From contig CAUYUJ010015276.1 in the NCBI GenBank assembly GCA_963575745.1, positions 279,267 to 343,266 on the forward strand: a DNA stretch of 64,000 bases, read 5' to 3'. Under the pieces are notes generated by a model, which made no database searches, was not told where the DNA came from, and worked only from the letters and a program-made list of their open reading frames with translations. This stretch comes from Prorocentrum cordatum (lineage: Eukaryota; Sar; Dinophyceae; Prorocentrales; Prorocentraceae). The position numbers and the translations under genes are program-made. Positions 32,261-43,215 of the stretch are shown piece after piece; the stretch's first letter is position 1; each line of letters begins with the position of its first letter.

Positions 32261-32489
32261 CAGAACTCGTCACGGTCACAACAGCACACCATTCAGCAAG
32301 CTGTTTAGGGACAAATCACGATGTTGGTCTGAGGAGGACTCGGCATCGCTCCGACGTGGCCATTTTCCAGGAAAGGGCTTAGGGCCCAGTGTTTTCCTCT
32401 AGGTGGTAAACCTAGTGCCAGGCCTCGACTGACACAGGGACGGAGATTCCATTCTGCGATGACTAACGAGGTCCCGTAGGGCCAGCGAG
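32261..32489. other. Intergenic with MITE-2-like left end
   Basis: GGCATCGCTCCGACGT at 32342-32357 resembles the MITE-2 left end, but the rest does not match. No gene recognised. Confidence 0.3.
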
Positions 32490-32645
32490 TTAGAAAGTTG
32501 AGGATGTTCCAAGCGAGCCGTTGGTTTTTGAAATTCCGATATGTAAAACACGTGGTAAAGTACACATTTTAGTTTGTTGCGGATGTCTCGAGCGAAACGC
32601 TTGTTTTGCAGAATTTAATGAGGATGTCTCGAGCGAAACATTTGA
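32490..32645. repeat. Short array of the GAGGATGTCTC minisatellite
   Basis: Three diverged units (GAGGATGTTCCAAGCGAG, GCGGATGTCTCGAGCGAAAC, GAGGATGTCTCGAGCGAAAC), with AT-richer spacers than the array upstream. Closest to the 36880-37400 array. Confidence 0.7.
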
Positions 32646-32685
32646 CTCTACAGGCTTACGCCACATCCGCCGACCCCTTCTGTGA

Positions 32686-33276
32686 GTGTTGCGAGGCCAG
32701 GAGTTTCTGGCCAGCGGCGTCTTGTGTGAGGGTGCGGTGTCGCGCGCGGGTGGTGGCAGATACGTAGGGGGTCCAAATGTTTGCGTGATGCCGGTGGTCT
32801 GGGGCGTGTTTTGCGAGCGCTTCGCGTGCTGTGCACCCGGGTGCGGGGTGTCCTTCTGGAAGGTCGGCCTTTCGACCCGCAACCAAGTGGAGGAGCACGG
32901 GAAGACGAAAGGAGCAAGAGTAGTGTGTGGAAGCTGTGATCAGCGAAGCATCACAGCGAAAGATGTGGCAGATGAATCGAAACGGGTGAAGAGGCTGTTG
33001 ACGTTCGCAGCGCGCACGAAACAGTTCGCGCGGCAGCAGCACATTAGCGCCGAGCAAGATAGTGAGCACGTCGCGAGGAAGAGTAAGGTTGTATGCGCGG
33101 AGTGCATTGCAGTTGGCGTGACGGCTCGCAATACGGAAGCGTCTGGGGGTCTTTTGGGGGCCTCCTGGGGGCCTCTTGTGGGCTCCTTGGGGCGTCTTGG
33201 CGGTTTCTTGAGGGCCGTTGGCGGCCTGTTGGGGCACTCTTGGGGCCCCCTGGGGCTCGTGGGGGCGGAAAACTAG
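32686..33276 (+). pseudogene. Zinc-finger-like protein fragment fused into repeat
   Basis: The believable part is about 32800-33140: ..CERFACCAPGCGVSFWKVG.., ..RVVCGSCDQRSITAKDV.., ..KSKVVCAECIAVGVTARN... Three Cys pairs (CxxxC, CxxC, CxxC) spaced by basic linkers resemble repeated zinc-ribbon-like modules seen in dinoflagellate proteins (family recollection, not checked). A further Cys-rich piece (..DPFCECCEARSFWP..) lies upstream at 32660 in another frame. Downstream the frame runs into the GGGCCTCTTGG array and translates it (..GGLLGASWGPL..), so the natural end is lost. Function unknown. Confidence 0.35.
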
Positions 33277-34605
33277 ATTTTTGAATTGTTGGTTGCCCTC
33301 TTGGGCCCCTCTTGGTGCCGTCTTGGAGCCTTCTTGGGCCGTTTTGGGGACCTCTTGGGCCGTCTTGGGGCCATATTGGACCGTCGCGGGGCCGTCTTGG
33401 GGGCCTCTTGGGCCGTCTTGGGGCGGTTTTCGGGGCCTCTTGGGCCGTCTAGGAGCGTCGGAAAGCCCAGAAGGCGGATGTGTGAACATTGTACGTTTTA
33501 CGACGGGAATAAGTACATTTCTGCGTCCAGGGACCGTCTTGGGACGCATCTTGGGGGCCTCTCAGGGGCGTGTTGGGCCATCTGGAGGCCATTTCGGGTG
33601 TCTTCGATCGCTCTTGGACCGTGTGGGACCATGTTGAGCTCTCTTGGAAGCCATTTGGAGCGCTCTTGGGGCCGTCTTCGGGGCTCTCTTGGGCCGTCTT
33701 CGGCGCCTCTTGAGCCGTCTTAGCGCCTTCTTGGGCTGTCTTGGGGCCCTCTTGGAGGCTTCTTGGGCCGTCTTGGGGCGGTCTTGGGGGCCTCTTGGGC
33801 CGTCTGGGAGCGTCGGAAAGCCCAAAAGGCGAATTTGTGAAAAACGCACGCTTTACGAAGGGAGCGGGCTAATTTTTGCGTCTAGAGGCCCTCTTGGGAC
33901 GCATCTTGGATGCCTCTTGGGGCCTCTTGGGGGCATCTTGGGCCGTCAGGAGGCCATCTTCGGTGTCTTTGATCGCTCTTGGGCTGTCTGGGACCATATT
34001 GAGCTCTCTTGGAGGCCACTTGGGGCGCTCCTGGAGCGCTTTGGGGGCCCTTTTCGGGGCCCTGTTGGGCCGTCTTGGACGCTTGTTGGGCCGTCTTGGG
34101 GCCCTCTTGGGCTATCTTGGGGCCCTCTTGGAGGTTTCTTGGGCCGTCTTGGGGCGGTTTTCGGGGCCTCTTGGGCCGTCTAGGAGCGTCGGAAAGCCCA
34201 GAAGGCGGATGTGTGAACATTGCACGTTTTACGACGGGAATAACTACATTTCTGCGTCCAGGGACCGTCTTGGGACGCATCTTGGGGGCCTCTCAGGGGC
34301 GTGTTGGGCCATCTGGAGGCCATTTCGGGTGTCTTCGATCGCTCTTGGACCGTGTGGGACCATGTTGAGCTCTCTTGGAAGCCTTTTGGAGCGCTCTTGG
34401 GGCCGTCTTCGGGGCTCTCTTGGGCCGTCTTCGGCGCCTCTTGAGCCGTCTTAGCGCCTTCTTGGGCTGTCTTGGGGCCCTCTTGGAGGCTTCTTGGGCC
34501 GTCTTGGGGCGGTCTTGGGGGCCTCTTGGGCCGTCTGGGAGCGTCGGAAAGCCCAAAAGGCGAATTTGTGAAAAACGCACGCTTTACGAAGGGAACGGGC
34601 TAATT
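33140..34605. repeat. GGGCCGTCTTGG array with 731-bp duplication
   Basis: Head-to-tail variants of GGGCCGTCTTGGGGCCTCTT. A non-repetitive insert (AAGCCCAGAAGGCGGATGTG, then ACATTTCTGCGTCCAGGG) marks two near-identical blocks, about 33430-33875 and 34161-34605, offset by exactly 731 bp with only a few differences. Long Gly/Leu/Trp- and Arg/Pro/Lys-rich frames on both strands are repeat translations. Confidence 0.85.
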
Positions 34606-34734
34606 ACCTAACAGCGAAGACTGATAGGTTTCTAGTTGACTCAAAAGAGCTCACAGATCACTCCACAGGGGGGTCCGGGCAGGTGTTGGGGAGTTGCCGG
34701 GCGGCAGGGTGCCGGGCTCGTTTTTCACCAACAG

Positions 34735-35165
34735 TCACACACTTCGTGCTCTTCCCTCCATTCCCAGGCCACATTCTGAATACCCGGATGCAACAGTCAC
34801 ACACTTCGTGCTCTTCGAGATCCCAGAACGCCATCTTCCGGATGCAACAGTTTCGTGCTCTTCGAGTTCCCAGAACGGGCCACATTCTGGAATGCAACAG
34901 TCACACACTTCGTGCTCTTCGAGTTCCCAGAACATTTCCGGGCCACATTTTGGATGCCCGGAGCCAACTGTAGGCCACTTCGTGCTCTTCGAGTTCCCAG
35001 AACTCCATTCCCGGGCCACATTTTGAATGCCCGGAGCCAACTGTAGGCCACTTCGTGCTCTTCGAGTTCCCAGAACTCCATTCCCGGGCCACATTTTGAA
35101 TGCCCGTAGCCAACTGTAGGCAACTTCGTGCTCTTCGACTTCCCAGAACTCCCATTCCTGGGCCA
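34735..35165. repeat. 70-73 bp tandem repeat inside the insertion
   Basis: About six units of ACTTCGTGCTCTTCGAGTTC, CCAGAACTCCATTCCCGGGC, CACATTTTGAATGCCCGGAG. The last units (35017, 35090) are nearly identical at 73 bp; earlier ones are shorter and diverged. Confidence 0.85.
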
Positions 35166-35174
35166 CATTTTCAG

Positions 35175-35990
35175 CAGGGGCAAGAGCACGACGAGGAGGA
35201 GGACGAGCAAGACCAGGAGGACGAGGACGAGCAGGAGCAGGACGAGGAGCAGGAGGAGCAGGAGAAGAAGGACGAGCAGGAGGAGGAGGAGGACGAGCCG
35301 AGGAGGAGGAGGACGACCAGGAAGGAGGAGGAGGAGGAGGAGGGGAGGGGGAGGAGTACCAGGAGGAGGAGGAGGAGGAGGAGGAGGAGGAGGAGGAGGA
35401 GGAGGAGGAGGAGGAGGAGGAGGAGGAGGAGGAGGAGGAGGAGGAGAGGAGGAGGAGGAGAGGAGGAGGAGGAGGAGGAGGACGAGGAGGAGGAGGAGGG
35501 GGGGAGAGTACCAGGAGGAGGAGAACGAGGACCACCAGGAGGAGGAGGAGGAGGAGGAGGAGGAGGAGGAGGAGGAGGAGGAGGAGGAGGAGGAGGAGAG
35601 AACACCAGGAGGAGGAGGACGAGCAAGACGAGGAGGACGAGAACGAGGACGACCAGGAAGAGGAGGAGGAGGAGGAGGAGGAGGGGGAGGACTACCAGGA
35701 GGAGGAGGAGGAGGAGGAGGAGGAGGAGGAGAGGAGGAGGAGGACGAGGAGGAGGAGGAGGAGGAGGACGAGGAGGAGGAGGGGGGGGGAGAGCACCAGG
35801 AGGAGGAGAACGAGGACCACCAGGAGGAGGAGGAGGAGGAGGAGGAGGAGGAGGAGGAGGAGAGCACCAGGAGGAGGAGGACGAGCAAGACGAGGAGGAC
35901 GAGAACGAGGACGAGCAGGAGGAAGAGGAGGAGGAGGAGGAGGAGGAGGAGGAGGAGGAGGAGGAGGAGGAGCAGGAGAAAGAGGAGGCT
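35175..35990. repeat. (GGA)n-rich satellite, about 800 bp
   Basis: GGA trinucleotide with regular GACGAG, CACCAGG and GAGAGTACCAGG variants. An internal block (GAGAACGAGGACCACCAGG) recurs at about 35520 and 35807. All long frames here are translations of it. Confidence 0.95.
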
Positions 35991-36146
35991 GTGACTGCGA
36001 CTGCCGTTGCCGCTGCGACTGTCATCGCGAATGCGACTACGACTGCGAGAACAGCAGAATTCGACAACTGGATTTTCATCTGAATCTTAAGGGGAATGCT
36101 TTCAGATATGCTTCTACACATCGCTGTTAGGTTGCTTTGCCGGGAT

Positions 36147-36720
36147 AATTTTTGCGTCTAGAGGCCCTCTTGGGACGCATCTTGGATGCCTCTTGGGGCC
36201 TCTTGGGGGCATCTTGGGCCGTCAGGAGGCCATCTTCGGTGTCTTTGATCGCTCTTGGGCTGTCTGGGACCATATTGAGCTCTCTTGGAGGCCACTTTGG
36301 GCGCTCCTGGAGCGCTCTTGGGGCCCTTTTCGGGGCCCTGTTGGGCCGTCTTGGACGCTTGTTGGGCCGTCTTGGGGCCCTCTTGGGCTATCTTGGGACC
36401 CTCTTGGAGGTTTCTTGGGCCGTCTTGGGGCGGTTTTCGGGGCCTCTTCGGCCGTCTTGGAGCGTCGGAAAGCCCAGAAAGCGAATTTGTGAAAATTATA
36501 CGTTTTACGAAGGGAATGGGCCAATTTTTGCGTAGGGACCCTCTTGGGACGCATCTTGGAGGCCTCTTGGGGCCTCGTGGGGACCTCTTGGGCCGTCTTG
36601 GAGGCCTTTAGGCTCGTCTTGGGGCCATCTTGGGCGTCTGGGAGCGCTCGTTTGGCGTCTCGGGCCCCTCGTGGGCCGTCTTGGATGCCTCTTGGAGCCT
36701 TCTGGGCCTGTCTTGATCCC
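36147..36720. repeat. GGGCCGTCTTGG array, right of the insertion
   Basis: AATTTTTGCGTCTAGAGGCC to GGCGGTTTTCGGGGCCTCTT repeats 33871-34165 almost base for base (offset 2276), then continues as further units. It is the continuation of the array broken by the insertion. Confidence 0.85.
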
Positions 36721-36879
36721 CTTTTGGGCCCGAAAGAGCCCCGTGACGCGCTCATACTGGGCCCGGGGGGGGGGGGTCAAATCTCCGGTTTGGGGTCCCT
36801 GGGGGGGGATTATGGGGGGGGAACTATCTCACACGCCTAGAGACCCACAAGGGGTCGGCGGATTTGTGTTATGGACTGT

Positions 36880-37400
36880 TCTTCTCTTGGGGACCAGAAT
36901 TCAGAGGATATTTCGAGCCAGACGCTTGGTTTCACGTGTCCAGGTTGCCCAGGCAGATGTCTAGCATGAGAATGTGTTGAGGACGTCTCGAACGAGGTGC
37001 TTGCTTTCATGTGTCCAGGTCGCCCAGGCGGATATCAAACACAAGAATTTGGGCAGGATGTCTAGAGCGAAACGCTTGTTTTCACGCGTCCAGGTTGCCC
37101 AGGCAGATGTCTAGCATGAGGAGGTGTTGAGAACGTCTCGAGCGGAGCGCTTGTTTCCATGTGCCCAGGTCGCCCAGACGGATTTTGAACATGAGGATGT
37201 TGTTGAGGATGTCTCGAGCGAGACGCTTGTTTTCTCGTGTCCAGGTCGCCCAGACGGATGTCGAACATGAGGATGTTTTGAGGATGTCTCGAGCGAGACG
37301 CTTGATTTTACGTGTCCAGGTCGCCCAGGCGGATGTCCAACATGAGGATTTGTTGAGGATGTCTCGTGCGAAACGCTTGTCGCAGCAGAGTGCGTCGCAG
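36880..37400. repeat. 62-bp minisatellite, eight units
   Basis: Units contain GAGGATGTCTCGAGCGAGAC, GCTTG(T)TTTTCACGTGTCCA and GGTCGCCCAGGCGGATGTC. The core GAGGATGTCTCGAGCGAAACG is shared with the 30.5-32.6 kb arrays; the second half is different. Confidence 0.9.
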
Positions 37401-37704
37401 TCCAACCCCCCCGGCCCCTGCACGCTGCGGTGACCACACCGCGAGGTGAGCCGGTGGGGATTCGGGATGACCGCCCTGTTTTGAGACTCAGGTCGATCCG
37501 GATGCCTCTGACGACTTGGGTCGATCCCCGAGGGGGTTCGAGGTCGCCGCGCGGTCTGTCACACTACAGTTACGGCACCCCAACGCCGTGGCGTCTTCTT
37601 CATCTGCACTTTACGTTCCACGCTCGAACCAAAGGTTGCCAACTCGCGATCGTGGCGCCCCGTTGTCTTCACGCTCCCGCGGACCGCGCCCACCGCTGGT
37701 CCTC

Positions 37705-37884
37705 CTACAGTGGGGGCCCATGCCAAGAAACACCCTGCTTGCCTCCAGGGTGCCCTGGGTTTCTTGGGTTTAGATGGTTTTGCGATGGAGAGCCCGGCGT
37801 TCCCACGCTGAACATCGATAGACGTCTTGGGGTCTCAGGGTTTTTTTTTGTGGAAGGTTTCTTGTGGACTGGCCTCCACTGTAG
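37705..37884. mobile_element. MITE-6 copy 1
   Basis: CTACAGTGGGGGCCCATGCC...AAGAAAC at the left pairs with GTTTCTTGTGGACTGGCC..TCCACTGTAG at the right. The interior is shared with 41275-41456: TTGCGATGGAGAGC, GCGTTCCCAC, ATCGA..GACGTC and a GGGGTCTC block. Non-coding. 37401-37704 upstream has no gene. Confidence 0.7.
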
Positions 37885-37966
37885 TCGCTGGGCCTTTGCG
37901 GGCCAGCTGCCTCCCTCCACTCTACCTCGCTGTTTTTGGCCCTCGCTGATCTCAGACCAGAGTCTC

Positions 37967-38092
37967 GGCAGCGCTGGGACGTGTGCATGGGTTCTCGGTC
38001 TGGACCATCGAAGAGCCTTTTGGGTCATCTTGAGGAACAAGTGCGCGCAAGAAACCGAAATATGCACGAGGAATGGACTTCCGAAAGATGGC
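37967..38092. mobile_element. MITE-2 copy D, diverged
   Basis: GGCAGCGCTGGGACGTGTGC at the left, AATGGACTTCCGAAAGATGG at the right, with GGACCATCGAAGAGCCTTTT and GCAAGAAACCGAAATATGCAC inside. Clearly related to copies A-C, but the oldest of the four. Confidence 0.6.
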
Positions 38093-39165
38093 AAAGAGTG
38101 AGCGGTTGACTTCGACGCATGCTCGCATGCCTCCTCCCCTGATATTCTTGAGTGTCTAGACGAGCCCCCTCTGTCTTTCCCTGAGGGGTGGTTGTTTCTG
38201 GCCAGGGGTATTCTCAGCAGTGTCCCGACGGAGGCTCGTGCCCAATTAGGCCGTAACTTAGCTTCAGGTCAGTCTTTTACCCAATGTTTGGTGCTTTTGG
38301 CCGTCTTCCAATCAGTCGCAGTTCATCGGTCGACGTTTTCGTTTTGTGGTTTCTTCTGCGTTTTGGAAGGTTTCTCGTTCCCACGGCCAGCGGCAGCTCA
38401 AACGGCTGGCCACGCCTGACCACTGAAAGGATTCGAGGTTCGATTTGGAATGGAATTGTGGTGATTATCTTCCTCCGGGTTCTCCTCTTTTGTTTTCTCA
38501 CGCCCATTGCATGCTTGACATTCCGTTTCCCCGATGTTATTTGAGAAAGACGTGGGGAGGCGATTTCGTTGGAGTTCGAGGATGGATCTCCGATGGCGCT
38601 TTTGCATCGGATTGTTGTGCCTCAGCGCGAAATGTTGTCACCTTCCCATGTGATTTGCTTCATCCCGCGTCGTACGACATGCATGCATCAATTGGCTTCT
38701 TCAAGCGCACATTTTCTCAAAGGCATGGCCGTAAGGGCAATGATGATAATGTGGAACCATTGGTCGAGCAAGTCTCGTAGGAGAGGCCAGGGCCAACGAG
38801 GAAGTTTTCAAGTTGCGGTTGTTGTGCGCGGTAATCGTTTATTTGCGTTCCATACGGGCTCGACGCATGTTCACCCCCTGATCGCGACTTGTCCGAGGCA
38901 GATTTGTCCAACACGATACAGCGACGGAGTTTTGGGAACGTGAGCCTGGGTCTTGGGAGCGTTGGGAGGGCGCAGCGACTGGGTGAACCCGAACGTTGCC
39001 GAAAACGGTGCAGCGACAGGGTTTGGGGAGTTTTCGGCACGCGCGTGTGAGCGCGAGCCCAAAAGCCACCAGCATCTCACCCCCACCCCCGATGGCGGCA
39101 CCTCTCCTTCCAATGATGCCCACGGGTGCCAACGTCAGAACGGGGGGCCCCTTTTGGTCATCTTC
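38093..39165. other. Intergenic, no firm gene
   Basis: Lower-GC sequence. Three overlapping frames (38445-38780, 38569-38943 and 38284-38544) have fairly natural composition, including a short hydrophobic run. None has a domain, start context or splice partner. I cannot support a gene. Confidence 0.35.
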
Positions 39166-39487
39166 CATGGGGGAGGAGGCGGAGGAGAAGGAGGAGGAGG
39201 AGGAGGAGGAGGAGGGGGAGGAGGAGGAGGAGGAGGAGGAGGAGAAGGAGGAGGCGGAAGAGCAGGAGGAGGAGGCGGAGGAGGAGGAGAAGGCGGAGGA
39301 GGAGGAGGCGGAGGAGGCGGCGGAGGAGGAGGAGGAGGAGGAGGAGAAGACGGAGGAGGAGGAGGCGGAGGAGGCGGAGGAGGCGGAGGAGGAGGAGGAG
39401 GAGGAGGAGGCGGAGGCGGAGGAGGAGGCGGAGGCGGAGGCGGAGGAGGAGGAGGCGGCGGAGGAGGAGGAGGAAGGGGAAGAAAGG
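39166..39487. repeat. (GGA/GGC)n microsatellite
   Basis: GGA trinucleotide with frequent GGC variants, about 320 bp. Confidence 0.95.
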
Positions 39488-39939
39488 GAGGAGTGATCGT
39501 CTCCCGTTGCGTTTCGGAACCTGGTCTGGTCACGGCACATTGCATGGTCGACTCGGGTTGCGACCGTTGGTTTTCAAGGTCTCCCGCATTGGCGTCAGGT
39601 AGCCGCGGGTCGCGCTTCGCTGCGCGGGCTGAAGAGATCCGAGTCGGGGATTTACTTGTCTCTGTAACTATTGCCTCGGAGATCGTTTTTCGGGGACACG
39701 GCAGGCGGTGGACATGGAATGTAGTTGGGACCCCTGGGGCACAACTATATCTACATCCACCGCTCGCCCTGATCCTATGGCGACAGCTCCCCGGGCGGTG
39801 GATATGTAGATTCAGCTACCTGTTGCAAGTCCCGCCACCGTGCCAGCCCAGCATTCTGCTTGGTGACTGTTCGAAGAGGCGCGGTATTTCGTCACGTGTG
39901 ACATCTCGTGTCTCCAGGCTTGGAAGAGATGTGATAGTA
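39488..39939. other. Intergenic with imperfect inverted repeat
   Basis: ATCTACATCCACCGCTCGCC (about 39750) and GGGCGGTGGATATGTAGAT (about 39794) form an imperfect hairpin. No gene recognised. Confidence 0.4.
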
Positions 39940-40578
<639 letters not shown>

Positions 40579-40659
40579 GAGCAGGAGCAGGAGGAGGAAC
40601 AGAGAAACCGTCACACGTGATATCTTTCTTCTTGACTACATGACTAGCTCTCATTGGCC

Positions 40660-41060
40660 TCGTTTGGGCCGTCTTGCGGCTGTCTTGGCCTCGTGTGAGG
40701 CAGGAGGCAGTTTTGAGTGTGCTTTGGGGCCCTCTTGGGCCATCTTTGGGCCCTCTGAGGTCGTCTTAGGGGCTCTTGGGCCTTCTTGGGGGTCCCTTGG
40801 CAGTATGTTGGGTGTCGGGGGGGGCGTCGTGGGATCGTCTGCTTGGTCAGTCGGGCAGTGGAAGGGCTTTCCAAGCCCGTATTGGGTCCCACTGTAGGCC
40901 ATCTTGGGCCGTCTTGGGGCCGCCTTGGATGCCTCCTTGGGCCCTCGCAGGGGCCTCATGGGCCATAGTTGGACCCTCCTGGGAGGCCCCTTGGGCAGTC
41001 TTGGGGCCATCGAGGAAGGCTTCTCCTGGACCGTCTTGGGCTGACGGAGGCTCGAACAGC
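40660..41060. repeat. GGGCCGTCTTGG array, diverged
   Basis: Units such as GGGCCGTCTTG, GGGCCCTCTTGGGCC and CTTGGGCCGTCTTGGGGCCG belong to the 33-36 kb array family but are more diverged. Overlapping frames on both strands are repeat translations. Confidence 0.7.
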
Positions 41061-41082
41061 AGTGAACACCCGCCAGGAATGC

Positions 41083-41139
41083 AATTCTTTTTTGGCCGCT
41101 TTGGGCCCTCCGAGTGCCCAAAGCGGCCCCAAAAGAATT
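41083..41139. repeat. Hairpin, 24-bp arms
   Basis: AATTCTTTTTTGGCCGCTTT with GGGC pairs with GCCC and AAAGCGGCCCCAAAAGAATT across a loop of about 9 bp. It lies at the end of the GTCTTGG array. Confidence 0.7.
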
Positions 41140-41274
41140 ACAGTATACAAAACGGGCAGAAATGTGCAAACGGGTCGTATTGCATTATACAAAATGTACA
41201 GAATATAATGTACCGCAGATCCCTTTCGGCAGGTTTCGAAAACGGTAGAAAATGTACACGAGGGCCGCCCTCGT

Positions 41275-41456
41275 GTACAGTGGAGACCCATGCCAAGAAA
41301 CCCTGCTTGCCTTCAGGCTGCCCCTTGATATCTTGGGTTTCGATGGTTTTGCGATGGAGAGCGCGACGTTCCCACACCAGAGATCGACGGACGTCCTGGG
41401 GTCTCGGGGTTGGGTTTCCCGTGGGAGGTTTCTTGGGGAGTGGCCTCCACTTTTAC
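41275..41456. mobile_element. MITE-6 copy 2, inserted beside a palindrome
   Basis: GTACAGTGGAGACCCATGCC at the left pairs with the right end TGGCCTCCACTTTTAC. The interior matches 37705-37884. The left end abuts a 25-bp palindrome (GTACACGAGGGC/GCCCTCGTGTAC, 41254-41278). Confidence 0.65.
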
Positions 41457-42819
41457 CAACCGAAGAGGGGTGCGCCCCGTGGCGACTTAAAGGAAACGGG
41501 GAAAGCAGCAGCAAGAGCAAGCAGTGCAGGGGCGGCCAGCAAGCCGCCGGGCGCGCCCCGGCTTTGCGGGGCGCGCTGCCCGCCGCGCGGCCGGACCTTC
41601 CGCCGCCGCACGGCGGCCGCGAACAGCAGCAGCCGCCCGTTAGGCGGACCGGAAGGCCACGCGGGCGGCCAGCAGCGCCGCGCGGGCCCCTTAGCGGGCG
41701 GGTCGCCCGCCGCAGCCGCCAGCAACGCCACCGCCTTCCGAGCCGCCGGGAAGGGGCGCAGCGCGGCGGCCCGCTCCAGCAGCCCAGCCGCCTGGGCTGC
41801 CACGGGGAGGCCAGCCAGGCCAGCCGCCTCCCAGAGCGCGGCGGCGACCGCATCGCCGCCGCCGGCAGCGGGTGCCCCGTCGCTGCCTGTCGCCGCCGGC
41901 CGCGCCGCCGCCTTCCGGCCGCGCCGGCGCGCTTTGCCGCCCCCGCTGCCCGCTTGCGGTGGGTCGCGCTGGCGCGGCGGCGTCGCCACCTCGCGGCCCG
42001 CCCCGCGGGCCGTGCCAGCGTCGCCCGGGCCCGGGCCGGCGATCGCAGCCCCGAAGATGGGAGGCGCCGCGGCGTCGCGGGCGCGGGCGCCGGCTCCTCC
42101 TCCCGCAAAGCAGTGGCAGGCTGGTCCGGCGCCTCGCACTCCTGCTCAATTGGGTACTCGTCCCAATCAAGCGCCACCGTCGCCGGGCAGTCCGGCTGGT
42201 CCTCGGGCAGGCCATCCTCGCCAGGCAGGCGGCCCGGGCTCAGCGCTCGTGCGCTGCCTCCCCGCGGCTCCACCGCAGGAGCACCTGCCCTTCTGGCAGG
42301 TCCGTCGCCGTGAAACGCGCCCAGCCGGCCTGCTGGAGAGCCGCTGCGACCAGGCGCGCGCTGGGCACGCCTGGGCGGGGCTCCGGCCGGCTCGTCGCTG
42401 CCTCTGTTGCCGCCAGCGCCGCGGGGCCGGCTGGCGGGCTCTCCGCCGGGCTCCGTCGCCCCTCGAGGTGGTCCGGTGGCGGCGGCGCCGCCGCCAGCGG
42501 CGGGTTGGGCAGCGCCGGCCGCGCCCGTCGCCCCTCGGGGGCCGGTGCTGGCTGCTCCGGGGCAGTCGCCTGCCGTCGCTCCGGAGCGGGCGCTGCGCGG
42601 CGGGCGTCGCCAGCGCCGCTGCCGCGGCCGGCTGCTGCCGCCGCTGCTGCTGCTCCGCCCAGTCCTTCCCCCCGGAGTGCTGCCGGGTGCAGCCCCGCCG
42701 GGGACGGGGCCGCCGCAGCCGATGCCGCCGGTGCGTCCGCGGCGCAGGTCGCCTCGTCGCCCGTCGAGTATGGCTGTCCTCCTCCCCTCTGGGTCCGTGG
42801 ACCTTACGTTAAGGTCCAC
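41457..42819 (-). CDS. GC-rich coding-like region, minus strand, doubtful
   Basis: Two minus-strand frames look partly coding. One, from the high-coordinate end, gives ..DGLPEDQPDCPATVALDW.., ..DEYPIEQECEAPDQPATAL..; the other (42139-41453) gives ..AVAAALWEAAGLAGLPVAAQ.., ..AAGLLERAAALRPFPAA... Joining them needs a frameshift or intron. Composition is extremely Ala/Arg/Gly/Pro-rich, and plus-strand frames are equally open, so GC bias alone could explain it. No domain. If real it would be the only minus-strand gene in the right third of the window. Confidence 0.25.
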
Positions 42820-42869
42820 GGCGTGATCCTTGCGTTAAGACCCATGGACCTTGCTCCAAGGTCCTTGGG
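42797..42869. repeat. Two adjacent hairpins
   Basis: GTGGACCTTA/TAAGGTCCAC (42797-42819, 3-base loop) and CCCATGGACCTTG/CAAGGTCCTTGGG (42841-42869, one mismatch, 3-base loop) share the core GGACCTT, suggesting duplication of one hairpin. Confidence 0.7.
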
Positions 42870-42984
42870 TGGGCTTCTTTCTGTTAGGTTAGAAACGCTT
42901 GCATCGCTTTGAAGGCTCAAGATTATTTCAAAAAAACATGGTGTGTATTGTGTTTTTAACAACTCTCCAAAAAAGGTATGATAT

Positions 42985-43075
42985 CGTATGAGTGTGTGTG
43001 TGCGCGTGTGTGTGCGTGTGTGCGTGCGTGTGTGCGTGTGTGTGTGTGTGCGTGTGCGTGTGTGTGTGTTTGTAT
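42985..43075. repeat. (TG)n microsatellite
   Basis: TG dinucleotide with CG interruptions, about 85 bp. No gene in 42870-43215. Confidence 0.9.
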
Positions 43076-43215
43076 AGCAGGTTGTCAAGTACCATGTGCA
43101 GCAATAGTGATACCATAGTGTAATCGTTTCAATGTTTGGGGGAGCTTGGCGAATCATCGCAATCGTGGTTGTCGCCGCATGCAGCCATTGGGTGTCTCGA
43201 GAGAGTCGAGGCTGC

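Larger units (their letters stand above)
34606..36141. mobile_element. 1.5-kb insertion with 12-bp terminal inverted repeats
   Basis: ACCTAACAGCGA (34606-34617) is exactly mirrored by TCGCTGTTAGGT (36121-36132). The insert splits the GGGCCGTCTTGG array: the intact duplicate reads GGGCTAATTTTTGCGTCTAG at about 33867, while here GGGCTAATT precedes the insert and GGGATAATTTTTGCGTCTAG follows it. A 9-bp target duplication (8 of 9 matching) fits if the right end is 36141. Contents: a 73-bp tandem repeat, a long GGA tract and a short unique tail. No transposase gene is visible, so it is non-autonomous. Confidence 0.75.

Noticed and set aside
32342-32465. Fifth MITE-2 copy
   Set aside because: Only the first 16 bases match; neither interior nor right end is convincing.
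33218-34611. Gly/Leu/Trp-rich and Arg/Pro/Lys-rich frames of 100-300 residues on both strands
   Set aside because: Short repeat units without stops in either strand; the same peptides recur with each unit.
34735-36121. Minus-strand frames of 260-360 residues (Ser, Pro, Leu runs)
   Set aside because: Translations of the GGA satellite and the 73-bp repeat inside the insertion.
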